Shown piece by piece: positions 28,679 through 37,380 of a stretch of 64,000 nucleotides of DNA. Where the stretch lies: the NCBI RefSeq assembly GCF_014655715.1, contig NZ_BNBM01000022.1, positions 62,001 to 126,000 on the forward strand, written 5' to 3'. The DNA comes from Streptomyces lanatus. GTDB taxonomy: Bacteria; Actinomycetota; Actinomycetes; Streptomycetales; Streptomycetaceae. Each line of letters opens with the position of its first letter. Position 1 is the first letter of the stretch. A program made the translations under genes and the position numbers. The notes beneath the pieces were generated by a model. It was not told the DNA's origin. It was given only the letters and a program-made list of their open reading frames with translations, and did not search any database.

Positions 28679-30844
28679 ATGGAGCACACGAGCAACGCGG
28701 ATCTCCGGGCAGCCGCCGACGCGGTCCTCGCCCGCCTCGTCGGGGACGACAGCGGCAGGGCCCGGCTGCGTGAGGACCAGTGGCGGGCGATCGAGGCGCT
28801 GGTCGCCGACAGACGCCGCGCCCTCGTCGTGCAACGGACGGGGTGGGGCAAGTCGGCGGTCTATTTCGTGGCCACGTCACTGCTGCGGGCCCGCGGCAGC
28901 GGCCCTACCGTGATCGTCTCCCCGTTGCTCGCGCTCATGCGCAACCAGGTCGAGGCCGCGGCACGGGCCGGCATCCACGCACGCACCATCAACTCCTCCA
29001 ACACCGAGGAGTGGGACACGATTCAGCACGAGATCGCCGCAGGCGACGTCGATGTGCTGCTGGTGTCGCCGGAGCGCCTCAACAACCCGGACTTCCGCGA
29101 CCAGGTGCTGCCCAAGCTGGCCGCGGCGACCGGCCTTCTCGTGGTGGACGAGGCACATTGCATCTCGGACTGGGGCCACGACTTCCGCCCGGACTACCGC
29201 CGACTGCGCACCATGCTCGCCGATCTCCCGCCGGGAGTGCCGGTGCTGGCGACCACCGCCACCGCCAACGCCCGCGTGACGGCCGATGTCGCGGAACAAC
29301 TCGGCACAGGTGGCGGCTCGGATGCCCTGGTACTGCGCGGCCCGCTGGACCGGGACAGCCTGAGCCTGAACGTGTTGCGCCTGCCCGACGCCGCGCACCG
29401 GATGGCCTGGCTCGCCGACCACCTGGACGATCTCCCGGGCTCGGGGATCATCTACACGCTCACTGTGGCCACCGCCGAGGAGGTCACGGCCTTCCTGCGG
29501 CAGCGCGGCCACACAGTGGCCTCTTACACCGGCAAGACGGAGAACGCCGACCGGCAGCAGGCCGAGGACGATCTGCTCGGCAACAGGGTCAAGGCACTGG
29601 TCGCCACTTCCGCGCTCGGCATGGGTTTCGACAAGCCCGACCTCGGCTTCGTGGTGCACCTCGGCTCGCCCTCGTCCCCCATCGCCTACTACCAGCAGGT
29701 CGGCCGCGCCGGACGCGGCGTCGAGCACGCCGAGGTGCTCCTCCTCCCCGGCCCGGAGGACGAGGCGATCTGGCAGTACTTCGCCTCGCTCGCCTTCCCC
29801 CCGGAGGACATGGTGCGTCGCACGCTCGACGTCCTCGCGCATGCGGACAGGCCGCTGTCCCTGCCCGCCCTGGAGCCCTTGGTCGAACTGCGCCGCTCCC
29901 GCCTGGAGACCATGCTCAAGGTCCTGGACGTGGACGGGGCGGTCCGGCGGGTCAAGGGCGGCTGGATCGCCACCGGTCAGCCCTGGGTGTACGAGACCGA
30001 GCGGTACGACTGGGTCGCCCGGCAGCGCAGGGCCGAGCAGCAGGCGATGCGCGATTACGCCTCGACAACGGGCTGTCGGATGGAGTTCCTCCAGCGTCAG
30101 CTCGACGACGAGGGGGCCAAGCCCTGCGGTCGCTGCGACAACTGCGCTGGCGCTCGCTTCACCGCCGACATGTCCACGGCCGCGTTGGACGCCGCGCGCG
30201 TGGACCTCGGCCGAGCAGGAGTGGAGGTCGAGCCGCGCCGCATGTGGCCGACCGGTCTGCCCGCGATCGGCGTCGAGCTCAAGGGACGTATCCCGGTCGG
30301 CGAACAGGCCGCGCCCGGGAGGGCGTTGGGACGGCTGTCGGACATCGGCTGGGGCAACCGGCTGCGACCGATGTTCGCGCCACATGCCCCGGACGGACCC
30401 GTGCCCGACGATGTGGCGAAGGCCGTGGTGGGCGTCCTGGTCGACTGGGCCAAGGGCCCCGGCGGTTGGGCCTCCGGAGCGCAGGACGCCATGCCCCGCC
30501 CGGTCGGCGTGGTCACCGTCGCCTCACGCACCCGGCCGCAGCTGATCGACTCCCTGGGCGCAGGCATCGCGGAGATCGGCAGACTCCCGCTGCTGGGTTC
30601 CCTCGCGTACACCGGGGAGGCGGCCCAGCTCTCCCGGAGCAACAGCGCACAGCGGCTGAAGGCACTCGACGGCGCGTTGACCGTGCCTGCCGCCCTGACC
30701 TCGGCACTCGCCGAGACACCTGGCCCTGTCCTGCTGGTGGACGACTTCACCGAGACCGGCTGGACCCTCGCCGTCGCGGCCCGCATGCTGCGCCGCGCGG
30801 GTGCTCAGGCGGTGATGCCATTGGTCCTGGCCATTCAGGGATGA
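28679..30844 (+). CDS. recQ: RecQ-type DNA helicase with C-terminal phosphoribosyltransferase-like domain
   Basis: A 721-aa fusion. The helicase has QRTGWGKSAVYF (about residue 54), the DEAH box VVDEAHCISDWGHDFRPDYR (about 155), GMGFDKPDLGFVVH and motif VI QQVGRAGRG (about 341). The RecQ zinc cysteines are in CGRCDNC (about 482). The last about 220 residues replace the usual HRDC part: GAGIAEIGRLPLLGSLAY and the PRPP-loop-like VLLVDDFTETGWTLAVAARM (about 685) are typical of ComF-like phosphoribosyltransferases. Start ATG 28679 is preferred; ATG 28670 is in frame 3 codons upstream. Divergent from the DUF4192 gene. Role in recombination is known for the helicase half only. Confidence 0.9.
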   Translation: MEHTSNADLRAAADAVLARLVGDDSGRARLREDQWRAIEALVADRRRALVVQRTGWGKSAVYFVATSLLRARGSGPTVIVSPLLALMRNQVEAAARAGIHARTINSSNTEEWDTIQHEIAAGDVDVLLVSPERLNNPDFRDQVLPKLAAATGLLVVDEAHCISDWGHDFRPDYRRLRTMLADLPPGVPVLATTATANARVTADVAEQLGTGGGSDALVLRGPLDRDSLSLNVLRLPDAAHRMAWLADHLDDLPGSGIIYTLTVATAEEVTAFLRQRGHTVASYTGKTENADRQQAEDDLLGNRVKALVATSALGMGFDKPDLGFVVHLGSPSSPIAYYQQVGRAGRGVEHAEVLLLPGPEDEAIWQYFASLAFPPEDMVRRTLDVLAHADRPLSLPALEPLVELRRSRLETMLKVLDVDGAVRRVKGGWIATGQPWVYETERYDWVARQRRAEQQAMRDYASTTGCRMEFLQRQLDDEGAKPCGRCDNCAGARFTADMSTAALDAARVDLGRAGVEVEPRRMWPTGLPAIGVELKGRIPVGEQAAPGRALGRLSDIGWGNRLRPMFAPHAPDGPVPDDVAKAVVGVLVDWAKGPGGWASGAQDAMPRPVGVVTVASRTRPQLIDSLGAGIAEIGRLPLLGSLAYTGEAAQLSRSNSAQRLKALDGALTVPAALTSALAETPGPVLLVDDFTETGWTLAVAARMLRRAGAQAVMPLVLAIQG

Positions 30845-31160
30845 CCGCCACCGACACCGGCTTCCGCCGGCCCGGGCCCGCCGCACGTCAGGGCCTACGC
30901 CCACATCAAGCCGTACGACCTGGTTGTGCACGGTCGCACCATGCGTCTCGCAGTCATGTACTGGGTAGGGATATAACCCGCGCACCATCAGATATCGGTC
31001 GGTGGCCCCAATTGCTCGTTGCCGCATCCAGGTTCGACAGCAAGAATTGGAGTCCGCTCCCCGCGCGGCTCGTCCGTGATCCGGAAGGGCTCTGCTGCGG
31101 TGTGCGCTCCCCCGAATCAGACCTCGCCCGCAGTGTGGGCGCGTAGCCGAAGGGAGGACC
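30845..31160. other. Intergenic region after recQ
   Basis: 316 bp between recQ and the next plus-strand gene. It includes an AT-richer stretch around 30950-31020 (GGGATATAACC, CAGATATCGG) that may hold the promoter of the downstream gene. No hairpin or gene is supported. Confidence 0.4.
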
Positions 31161-31796
31161 GTGACCTTCGGATTCGCTCCGTCCTCCGCGGCATCCATGT
31201 CGACGTCAGCCGACCTCTCAGCCGCATCCGCCAACTCCCTGGCCCGCATGCTCGAGCCTGCGGAGTGGGCCGCGGCGGGCATTCCGCTGCTGCGGAACCC
31301 TCGCGAGGTCGTCAGCGGTCTGCACTCGCGGCACCGCCCCAAACCGGCGACCGCGATCGTCGCCGTGCTCGACTCGGAGGAGCGGCTGCGGGCAAGTGCC
31401 TCGTTCACCCGCAGGGCGGCCCCGGCCGACGGCTGGATGTTCCGCAACGCGCTGCTCTCCCAGCTGCGCCGGGTCATCCCCCACGACCTGCGGCGCCGCA
31501 CACCGGTGCGCACCGCTGTGCTGCTCTACTGCCGTGACGGCGACGCCCGTTGGACGGAGGAGGACGGCGCCTGGATGTGGGGCCTGCGTGACGCGTGCAC
31601 CCTGCACGGCCTGCGCTGCGGCGCGTACATCACGCTGACCCATGACGGCTGGCAGGTCCTCGGTGAGGGCCGCGGCGGGCGCCGCCCCAACGCCAATTCG
31701 TCGCCGGAGCCCTTCGCCACATCCGAGTCACCGCTCCCCCTGCCACGCACCGGCGGCGCGGCCTCGGAGGTTCTGCGGCGCGCGGCTGCTCGCTGA
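31161..31796 (+). CDS. Conserved hypothetical protein downstream of recQ
   Basis: A 211-aa protein. GTG 31161 follows a strong GGGAGGA. The middle part (about 75-175) looks like a compact alpha/beta domain: TAIVAVLDSEERLRASASF, NALLSQLRRVIPHDLRRRTP, VLLYCRDGDARWTEEDGAWM, LRCGAYITLTHDGWQVLG. The ends are low-complexity. I do not recognise a function. Its persistence next to recQ suggests a nucleic-acid role, but that is only a guess from position. Confidence 0.75.
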   Translation: MTFGFAPSSAASMSTSADLSAASANSLARMLEPAEWAAAGIPLLRNPREVVSGLHSRHRPKPATAIVAVLDSEERLRASASFTRRAAPADGWMFRNALLSQLRRVIPHDLRRRTPVRTAVLLYCRDGDARWTEEDGAWMWGLRDACTLHGLRCGAYITLTHDGWQVLGEGRGGRRPNANSSPEPFATSESPLPLPRTGGAASEVLRRAAAR

Positions 31797-32238
31797 GGCC
31801 TGAGGACCTCGACGCCTGCTCAGGCGCGGGGCACCAAAGGTCGGCTCAGGCACGGGCAGAAAACGCCGAAGCCCCCGAGACGGAATTCCCTGCCGACGCC
31901 GCGCCCGCAGCGCAGGACGTAGTCCGGTGCGATACGGCAGCCAGGGACCCGGCGACCAGGTGGTCCGCCCGGTGCAACGCAGTCGCCTGAACGACGTGGC
32001 CGTCCCCAGTGCCATGAGCAGCCGCCGACGCGCGACGAGGCCTCATCCGCCGTACACGGTCACGCATGCGCCCGGGAACGGCGGGCGCACACAGCGCTGG
32101 ATCCCCAGCGTCCGCGCACGGCGAGTTTCTCGCTCATCCGCGCACGCCGAAAGCCACGCCGTGCAGTGACGCCGCCGCAGCGGCGCCCCAACCCCCCGGT
32201 GTCCAGCGGGTTGTCCCCCTGGACAAACCAGAACCGGA
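31797..32238. other. Convergent intergenic region with hairpins
   Basis: 442 bp between two convergent hypothetical genes. GCCTGAG (31798-31804) and CTCAGGC (31819-31825) form a small hairpin right at the first stop. GC-rich inverted repeats near 32160-32220 could terminate the opposite gene. Short frames here show no protein-like sequence. Confidence 0.4.
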
Positions 32239-32880
32239 TCAGACGCCCGCGCCCAGCACCGAGTTGATCCGCTGCGGGTCACCGCAGACGATCAGCAGGG
32301 CACCGGCCTGGCTGAGAGCCAAGGGAAGGGCGCTGGCGGCGGCAGCGTCGGCGCCGCCGTTGACGGCCACCACGACCACAGGGCGCGATGCGGCACGGCT
32401 CACGACGGCGGCGTCGGCGTAGAACACATCGTCGCCCGCGTCGTGCTGTGCCCAGTAGGAGGTTTCACCGAAGGACAGCTCGTGGGTGGCCCACGGATGC
32501 TGTTCGCCGGTAGTGATCACCAGCACCTCGCCGGGAGCACGACCCGAGTCCAGCAGCAGGTCGACGGCTTCCTCGGCAGCGTCGAGCGCTCCCTCGGGCG
32601 AGGCCGGGATCAGCTGGATCTGCGGAGTCGCCGTCTCCTGAGCGGGGGCGGCGGAAGCAAGGGGGCCCGACGGTCCGGGCTTGGCAACGGCCATGTCGCG
32701 CGGCGCACGTTGCACCGGCGGCGCGGGCCGCACGGGCCCGGGTCGGCCGGGACGCGACGGAGCCGCGGGGCGCGGGCCGGGTACGGGACGGGGGGTCGGC
32801 GCGGTGCGGCCGGTGGCCGGCGTGGCGCGGGGACCCTGGGCACTCTCGTGAATCTGAGGCTCCTCGGGAATGAGAGGCAT
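32239..32880 (-). CDS. Hypothetical protein with Pro/Ala-rich N-terminus
   Basis: A 213-aa protein: a Pro/Arg/Ala-rich disordered half (about 1-100), then a folded-looking region with GALDAAEEAVDLLLDSG, EVLVITTGEQHPW, ELSFGETSYWAQHDAGDDVF, PVVVVAVNGGADA and ALLIVCGDPQRINSVLGAG. The order of strands is faintly like the last motifs of UvrD-type helicases without the ATPase motifs; this is weak. Start ATG 32880 has no clear ribosome site. It lies 67 bp after rnhB on the same strand and may be co-transcribed with it. Confidence 0.65.
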   Translation of the reverse strand: MPLIPEEPQIHESAQGPRATPATGRTAPTPRPVPGPRPAAPSRPGRPGPVRPAPPVQRAPRDMAVAKPGPSGPLASAAPAQETATPQIQLIPASPEGALDAAEEAVDLLLDSGRAPGEVLVITTGEQHPWATHELSFGETSYWAQHDAGDDVFYADAAVVSRAASRPVVVVAVNGGADAAAASALPLALSQAGALLIVCGDPQRINSVLGAGV

Positions 32881-32947
32881 GAGCTGATGTCTATCAAACG
32901 CTGGTACGGGTCGCATCGGCGGGTGGCACACGAGGCGAGTGGAATCG

Positions 32948-33649
32948 TCAGAAATCGAAGCCGAGCTGCCCCTCGATCTCCGGAACGCTTCCGTCCACCC
33001 AGGTGCGGACCTTCTTGAGGTGCCGCCACTGGGGCAGCGCATCAAGATACGCCCACGACAACCGGTGGTACGGGGTGGGTCCCCGCTCCGCCAGTGCGGC
33101 CTTGTGGACGGGCGACGGATACCCGGCGTTGTCCGCAAAACCGAAGTCTGCATGGTCGATACCCAGTTCGGCCATCATTTTGTCGCGCTGGACCTTGGCG
33201 ATCACCGAGGCCGCCGCGACGGCCACACACGACTGGTCGCCCTTGATCACCGTACGGACCTTCCAGGGAGCTCCGAGGTAGTCGTGCTTCCCGTCGAGGA
33301 TCACGGCGTCGGGCCGTACCGGCAGGGTTTCCAGGGCGCGCACCGCGGCGAGCCGCAGCGCGGCCGTCATCCCCCGCTCGTCGATCTCCTCCGGAGAGGC
33401 GTGCCCGAGGGCGTACGACGTCACCCACGTGCGCAGTTGCTCGGCGAGCACGGTGCGCCGCTTGACGGTGAGCAGCTTGGAGTCGGTGAGACCTTCTGGG
33501 GGCCGGCGCAGTCCGGTGACCGCCGCGCAGACGGTGACGGGCCCGGCCCACGCGCCGCGCCCCACCTCGTCGACACCGGCAATGATCTTCGCTCCGGTCG
33601 TGGCGCGAAGGGAGCGCTCGACGGTGTGAGTAGGCGGTTCGTACGGCAT
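32948..33649 (-). CDS. rnhB: Ribonuclease HII
   Basis: A 233-aa enzyme that cuts RNA in RNA/DNA hybrids and starts removal of single ribonucleotides from DNA. The active-site motifs are GVDEVGRGAWAGP (Asp/Glu pair), LTDSKLL, AVILDGKHDYL and VIAKVQRDKMM; the last acidic region reads ADFGFADNAGYPSPVHKAAL, a variant of the usual GYGF..HKGYGT. The ATG at 33649 follows a weak AGGG. A sensible neighbour to recQ, nrdJ and lexA in a region rich in DNA maintenance genes. Confidence 0.95.
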   Translation of the reverse strand: MPYEPPTHTVERSLRATTGAKIIAGVDEVGRGAWAGPVTVCAAVTGLRRPPEGLTDSKLLTVKRRTVLAEQLRTWVTSYALGHASPEEIDERGMTAALRLAAVRALETLPVRPDAVILDGKHDYLGAPWKVRTVIKGDQSCVAVAAASVIAKVQRDKMMAELGIDHADFGFADNAGYPSPVHKAALAERGPTPYHRLSWAYLDALPQWRHLKKVRTWVDGSVPEIEGQLGFDF

Positions 33650-33731
33650 GGCGCCCTAAGCCTACGCCGCCCGGAGGCCGCCTCGACACCCTGGCCCGTC
33701 GAAGCGATCTCCGGGTCTGCCAGGGGATACG

Positions 33732-34355
33732 TCAGGCGCCTGTCGGACGGAGCAGGGGCAGCATGAACTGATCGATCATCTCCTCGATGTCCCGGTCCTC
33801 CCATTCGCTGTCGCGCATCTTCGACCGATACATCATCATCGCGGGGATGGCATCGAAGACATAGTCGTTCGCCGCGTCCTCCCGCACTTCACCCCGCTCA
33901 ATTCCGCGGGTGATGACCTCCCGGAGCAGCTCCAGCGTCGGCTCCACGACCCCATCGAAGATCACCCCGTGGAAGCGCTCGGCCTGGAGGCTGTCGCATT
34001 CGTGAATCACCGATCGCAGGGCGAATCCAGGGCGCGAGAACATGGCCTCCCGCGCCTGTAGACACAGCGCCAGCAGATCCTCGCGGACACTCCCGAGGTC
34101 GGGGGCCGACTCGAAACGCGGCAGTCCCGCCCGTAGCGCGTCGGCGACGAGATCCTCCTTGGACGGCCAGCGACGATAGACGGCGGCCTTGCCGGTCTGC
34201 GCCCCGGCCGCGACGCCTTCCATCGTGAGGCCGTTCCAGCCGACGGTGCTGAGCTGTTCCAGTGCGGCATCGAGGATCGCGCGTTCGAGCACGGCGCCGC
34301 GCCGGCGGGGGGAAGCCGTCCGAGCGGAGGCGGCCGTCCAGCGCGAGGTAACCAT
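33732..34355 (-). CDS. TetR-family repressor of the adjacent MFS efflux gene
   Basis: A 207-aa regulator. The N-terminal helix-turn-helix (AILDAALEQLSTVGWNGLTM, EGVAAGAQTGKAAVYRRWPS, KEDLVADAL) is typical TetR; the C-terminal part is a TetR_C-like ligand domain ending YRSKMRDSEWEDRDIEEMID. ATG 34355 follows GGAGA by 8 bp; an upstream extension to 34412 is unlikely. Divergent from an MFS exporter gene with two 20-bp palindromes between, so it very likely represses both. Ligand unknown. Confidence 0.93.
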   Translation of the reverse strand: MVTSRWTAASARTASPRRRGAVLERAILDAALEQLSTVGWNGLTMEGVAAGAQTGKAAVYRRWPSKEDLVADALRAGLPRFESAPDLGSVREDLLALCLQAREAMFSRPGFALRSVIHECDSLQAERFHGVIFDGVVEPTLELLREVITRGIERGEVREDAANDYVFDAIPAMMMYRSKMRDSEWEDRDIEEMIDQFMLPLLRPTGA

Positions 34356-34451
34356 CAATGTGTCTCCAACGAACAAAAGGAAGCTGGGATTCCGGGGACT
34401 TGGGATCGCCACGCGCCAACTACGGGGGACAGGACGCGCGACGACAATGCG

Positions 34452-34471
34452 AGTGAACGCTTGCGTTCACT
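34452..34471. promoter_or_regulatory. TetR operator O1
   Basis: A perfect 9-bp inverted repeat AGTGAACGC-TT-GCGTTCACT. It is the copy nearer the tetR gene and shares both arms exactly with O2, 48 bp away centre to centre. Confidence 0.85.
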
Positions 34472-34489
34472 ACTGGGGACTCACTACGG

Positions 34490-34519
34490 TTGACGCGACA
34501 GTGAACGCGAGCGTTCACT
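34490..34519 (+). promoter_or_regulatory. MFS gene promoter overlapped by TetR operator O2
   Basis: TTGACG (34490-34495), 18-bp spacer, TTCACT (34514-34519). Operator O2, AGTGAACGC-GA-GCGTTCACT (34500-34519), covers the spacer and the -10, so repressor binding would block polymerase. The MFS start lies 24 bp further on. Confidence 0.75.
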
Positions 34520-34542
34520 AAGGCACTTGTGGGGGACCCATA

Positions 34543-36090
34543 GTGACAACCTCTCAGTTGATCAAAAATCCGAAACCAGGTGCGGCCCGCCGGGAGGGAC
34601 ATCCTGGCATCGCGCTCACCGTCATCGCGGCCTGCCAACTCATGGTGGTACTCGACGCGACGATTGTGAACATCGCACTCCCGCACATTCAAGACGCACT
34701 GAAGTTCAGCACCACCGACCTCACGTGGGTCGTCAGCTCCTACACGCTCACCTTCGGCGGCCTGCTGCTCCTCGGCGGTCGCGCCGGCGACATCCTCGGC
34801 CGACGCCGGGTCTTCATGACCGGCATCCTGCTGTTCACGCTCGCCTCGCTGCTCGGCGGACTCGCCCAGGAACCCTGGCAGTTGCTGGCCGCGCGCGTGC
34901 TCCAGGGAATGGGTGGCGCGATCGCCTCGCCCACTTCGCTGGCGCTGATCACCACCACGTTCCCCGAAGGCCCGGAACGCAACCGGGCGTTCGGCGTCTT
35001 CGCGGCCGTATCCGCGGGCGGTGGTGCCATCGGTCTGCTCGCGGGTGGCATGCTCACGGAGTGGCTCGACTGGCGGTGGGTGCTCTTCGTCAATGTGCCC
35101 ATAGGCATCGCGATAGCCGTGCTCGCGCCGATGTACATCAGCGAGTCCGAACGCCACAACGGACGTTTCGACATCGCGGGCGCGGTGACCTCGACAGCGG
35201 GTATGGCCTCTTTGGTCTACGGCTTCATCCGTGCGGCGGACGAGGGCTGGCGCGACAGCCTGACCATCGGTTCCTTCGGCGCCGCGGTCGTCCTGCTGCT
35301 TGCCTTCGCGTTCATCGAATCGCGGGCGAAAGAGCCCATCACCCCGCTCAGGATGTTCGCCGACCGCAACCGCTCGGGCACATACGTGATCATGCTCAGC
35401 CTCGCTGCGGCGATGTTCGGCATGTTCTTCTACATCGTCCTGTTCGTGCAGAACGTGCTGCAGTACAGCCCGATCGAGGCCGGTCTCGCCTTCCTGCCGG
35501 TGACGGTCGTCATCGCGCTCGGGGCGGGCCTGTCGCAGCGTTTCCTGCCGGTGCTCGGCCCCAAGCCGTTCATGCTCGCGGGTTCGGCGCTCGCGGCGAT
35601 CGGATTGGCCTGGCAGACCCTCATCACCGCCGACAGCTCCTATGTCGGCGGAGTGCTCGGCCCGATGCTGGTGTTCGGCTTCGGTATGGGTCTGAACTTC
35701 GTGACGCTGACGATCACCGCGGTCTCCGGTGTCGCCCAGCACGAGGCGGGTGCCGCGTCCGGGCTCCTCAACGCCACCCAGCAGGTGGGCGGTTCGCTCG
35801 GCCTGTCCATCCTGACGACGGTGTTCGGCTCGGCCAGCAAGGACGAGGCGGAGAAGCAACTGCCGCAGTTCATGGCGGAGGGCTCGGCGGAGCAGAAGGC
35901 GGAGTTCGCCCAGACGCATCAGCTCCCTGGCCGGTGGGGCCACGAGGTGCTCACCCAGGGCATCTCCACGGGCTTCGTGGCAGCAGCCGCGATGTCCGTA
36001 CTCGCCCTGGCCACCGCATGGTTCGTGATCCGGGTGCGCAAGAGCGATCTGGAAGCCCTCTCCGGGACGGCGGGTCCGATGGCCGGCTGA
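34543..36090 (+). CDS. MFS drug efflux transporter, DHA2 (14-TM) type
   Basis: A 515-aa exporter of the EmrB/QacA group: opening LMVVLDATIVNIALPHIQDA, motif A GGRAGDILGRRRVFMTG, motif C-like stretches, and about 14 hydrophobic segments in total. It exports toxic organic molecules with proton antiport; natural substrate unknown. GTG 34543 follows GGGGGA. Controlled by the divergent TetR through two operators. Confidence 0.95.
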   Translation: MTTSQLIKNPKPGAARREGHPGIALTVIAACQLMVVLDATIVNIALPHIQDALKFSTTDLTWVVSSYTLTFGGLLLLGGRAGDILGRRRVFMTGILLFTLASLLGGLAQEPWQLLAARVLQGMGGAIASPTSLALITTTFPEGPERNRAFGVFAAVSAGGGAIGLLAGGMLTEWLDWRWVLFVNVPIGIAIAVLAPMYISESERHNGRFDIAGAVTSTAGMASLVYGFIRAADEGWRDSLTIGSFGAAVVLLLAFAFIESRAKEPITPLRMFADRNRSGTYVIMLSLAAAMFGMFFYIVLFVQNVLQYSPIEAGLAFLPVTVVIALGAGLSQRFLPVLGPKPFMLAGSALAAIGLAWQTLITADSSYVGGVLGPMLVFGFGMGLNFVTLTITAVSGVAQHEAGAASGLLNATQQVGGSLGLSILTTVFGSASKDEAEKQLPQFMAEGSAEQKAEFAQTHQLPGRWGHEVLTQGISTGFVAAAAMSVLALATAWFVIRVRKSDLEALSGTAGPMAG

Positions 36091-36462
36091 CCGGGCCGGG
36101 CCCGCACTGGGCCGCGGATGGCCGGATCGCGTCCGGGGGACCGACCGCGAGGGCGACGCACCGGCCATCCGCACCACCCTCGTGGCGACCTTCGCCGGTT
36201 GAGCCCCGACGGTGCGGGGAAGATCGAGCCGACCGAGCGTGGCAGCGGCAGCTACCAGCAGCAGCACGCCCAGCGCCGATGTGAACCACATATCCCCACC
36301 CCCTGCACCCCTCGTGTGTCATCTGCGTGTGCGGCCCCAGCAGCCTCACACCAACCGCCACGACAACGGACAGGCGGTCACGCAGAGTTCCCGAGATGCA
36401 CGGAAAGTTATCGCGGGCTGGCTTCGGCGGGACGCGGAACCCTGTTGCACCCCCTGTCGGTG
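36091..36462. other. Convergent intergenic region after the MFS gene
   Basis: 372 bp between the MFS gene and the convergent ADP-ribosylglycohydrolase gene. GC-rich just after the MFS stop, but no clear terminator stem. A minus-strand ATG at 36291 with a hydrophobic start runs on through the MFS gene and is not believed. Confidence 0.4.
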
Positions 36463-37368
36463 TCACACCGACGTCGGCGCCCACTCCGGAAGTGCCTCGG
36501 TCCGCTCCGCCCACTCCACCGGCATCGCTCCGGCCTTCCCGGAGCCGATGACCCCGCCCACGATGGCGCACGTGGTGTCCACGTCACCGCCGACCTGCGC
36601 GGTCGTCCAGAAGGCCTGCTCGTAGTCACCGAGAGCGCGCGCCGCCGACCACAGGGCGAAGGGCACGGTGTCATGAGCCGTCGTACGCCGTCCGCAGCCC
36701 AGGACGGCCGCGACGGTGCTGGCGTCGGCATAGTCGAGCATGTCCCGGGCACGCCGTAGTCCTGCTCCGACCGCGCTCTTCGGCACGAGGGCGATGACGC
36801 CGTCGAGAAGCGCTTCAGGGCTGGGCGGACCACCGGGGGCGGACGCCAACGCGGCGGCCGCGGCGACGGCCATGGCTCCGACGACGGCCTCGCGGTGCTG
36901 ATGTGTGGGGTAGGCGGAGATCTCTGCCTGGTGGGTGGCCTGCTCGGGGTCGTCCGCGTACCAGGCCCCGAGGGGTGCGATGCGCATCGCGGCGCCGTTG
37001 CCCCAGGAGCCCTGGCCGTTGAAGAGCGCGGCCGACAGTTCGCGCCAGTCACCGCCCTCGCGGACCAGGCGCAGCAGTCGGTTGACCGCGGGGCCGTAGC
37101 CCCGGTCGAAGTCGTGGTGCTCGGCGAAGGAGCGGGCCAGGGCGTCCTGGTCGATGCGATGGTGGGCGGCCAGGACGGCGACCACGGAGCACGCCATCTC
37201 GGTGTCGTCCGTCCACTGCCAGGGGCCGGGCGGGAGCTCGCGTCGCTTGAGCAGCGGGTAGTTCACCGGCACGAAGAACTGCGAGCCGAGCGCGTCCCCC
37301 ACCGCGAGTCCGCGCAGGCTGGCGAGGGCGCGGTCCAGGCGCCCTTCGGGAGAGGAGTCAGCGGTCAT
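36463..37368 (-). CDS. ADP-ribosylglycohydrolase family protein
   Basis: A 301-aa all-helical hydrolase that removes ADP-ribose from proteins or small molecules using two Mg ions. Metal ligands are visible in WQWTDDTEMA (near residue 50) and in GGDVDTTCAIVGGVIGS (near 265); LRGLAVGDALGSQF at the N-terminus is the family signature. It follows the histidine phosphatase gene by 12 bp and is probably co-transcribed with it. Target unknown. Confidence 0.92.
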   Translation of the reverse strand: MTADSSPEGRLDRALASLRGLAVGDALGSQFFVPVNYPLLKRRELPPGPWQWTDDTEMACSVVAVLAAHHRIDQDALARSFAEHHDFDRGYGPAVNRLLRLVREGGDWRELSAALFNGQGSWGNGAAMRIAPLGAWYADDPEQATHQAEISAYPTHQHREAVVGAMAVAAAAALASAPGGPPSPEALLDGVIALVPKSAVGAGLRRARDMLDYADASTVAAVLGCGRRTTAHDTVPFALWSAARALGDYEQAFWTTAQVGGDVDTTCAIVGGVIGSGKAGAMPVEWAERTEALPEWAPTSV

Positions 37369-37380
37369 CGCCCTGCCACT

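Noticed and set aside
31846..32067. Short minus-strand frames in the convergent gap after the 211-aa gene
   Set aside because: No ribosome site, no conserved-looking sequence, and codon use like random GC-rich DNA.
34420..36291. A 623-codon minus-strand frame opposite the MFS gene, beginning with a hydrophobic segment and a G-rich ribosome-like site
   Set aside because: It is antisense to a clear MFS gene and its residues look like a shadow of that gene; only the first about 20 codons lie outside it.
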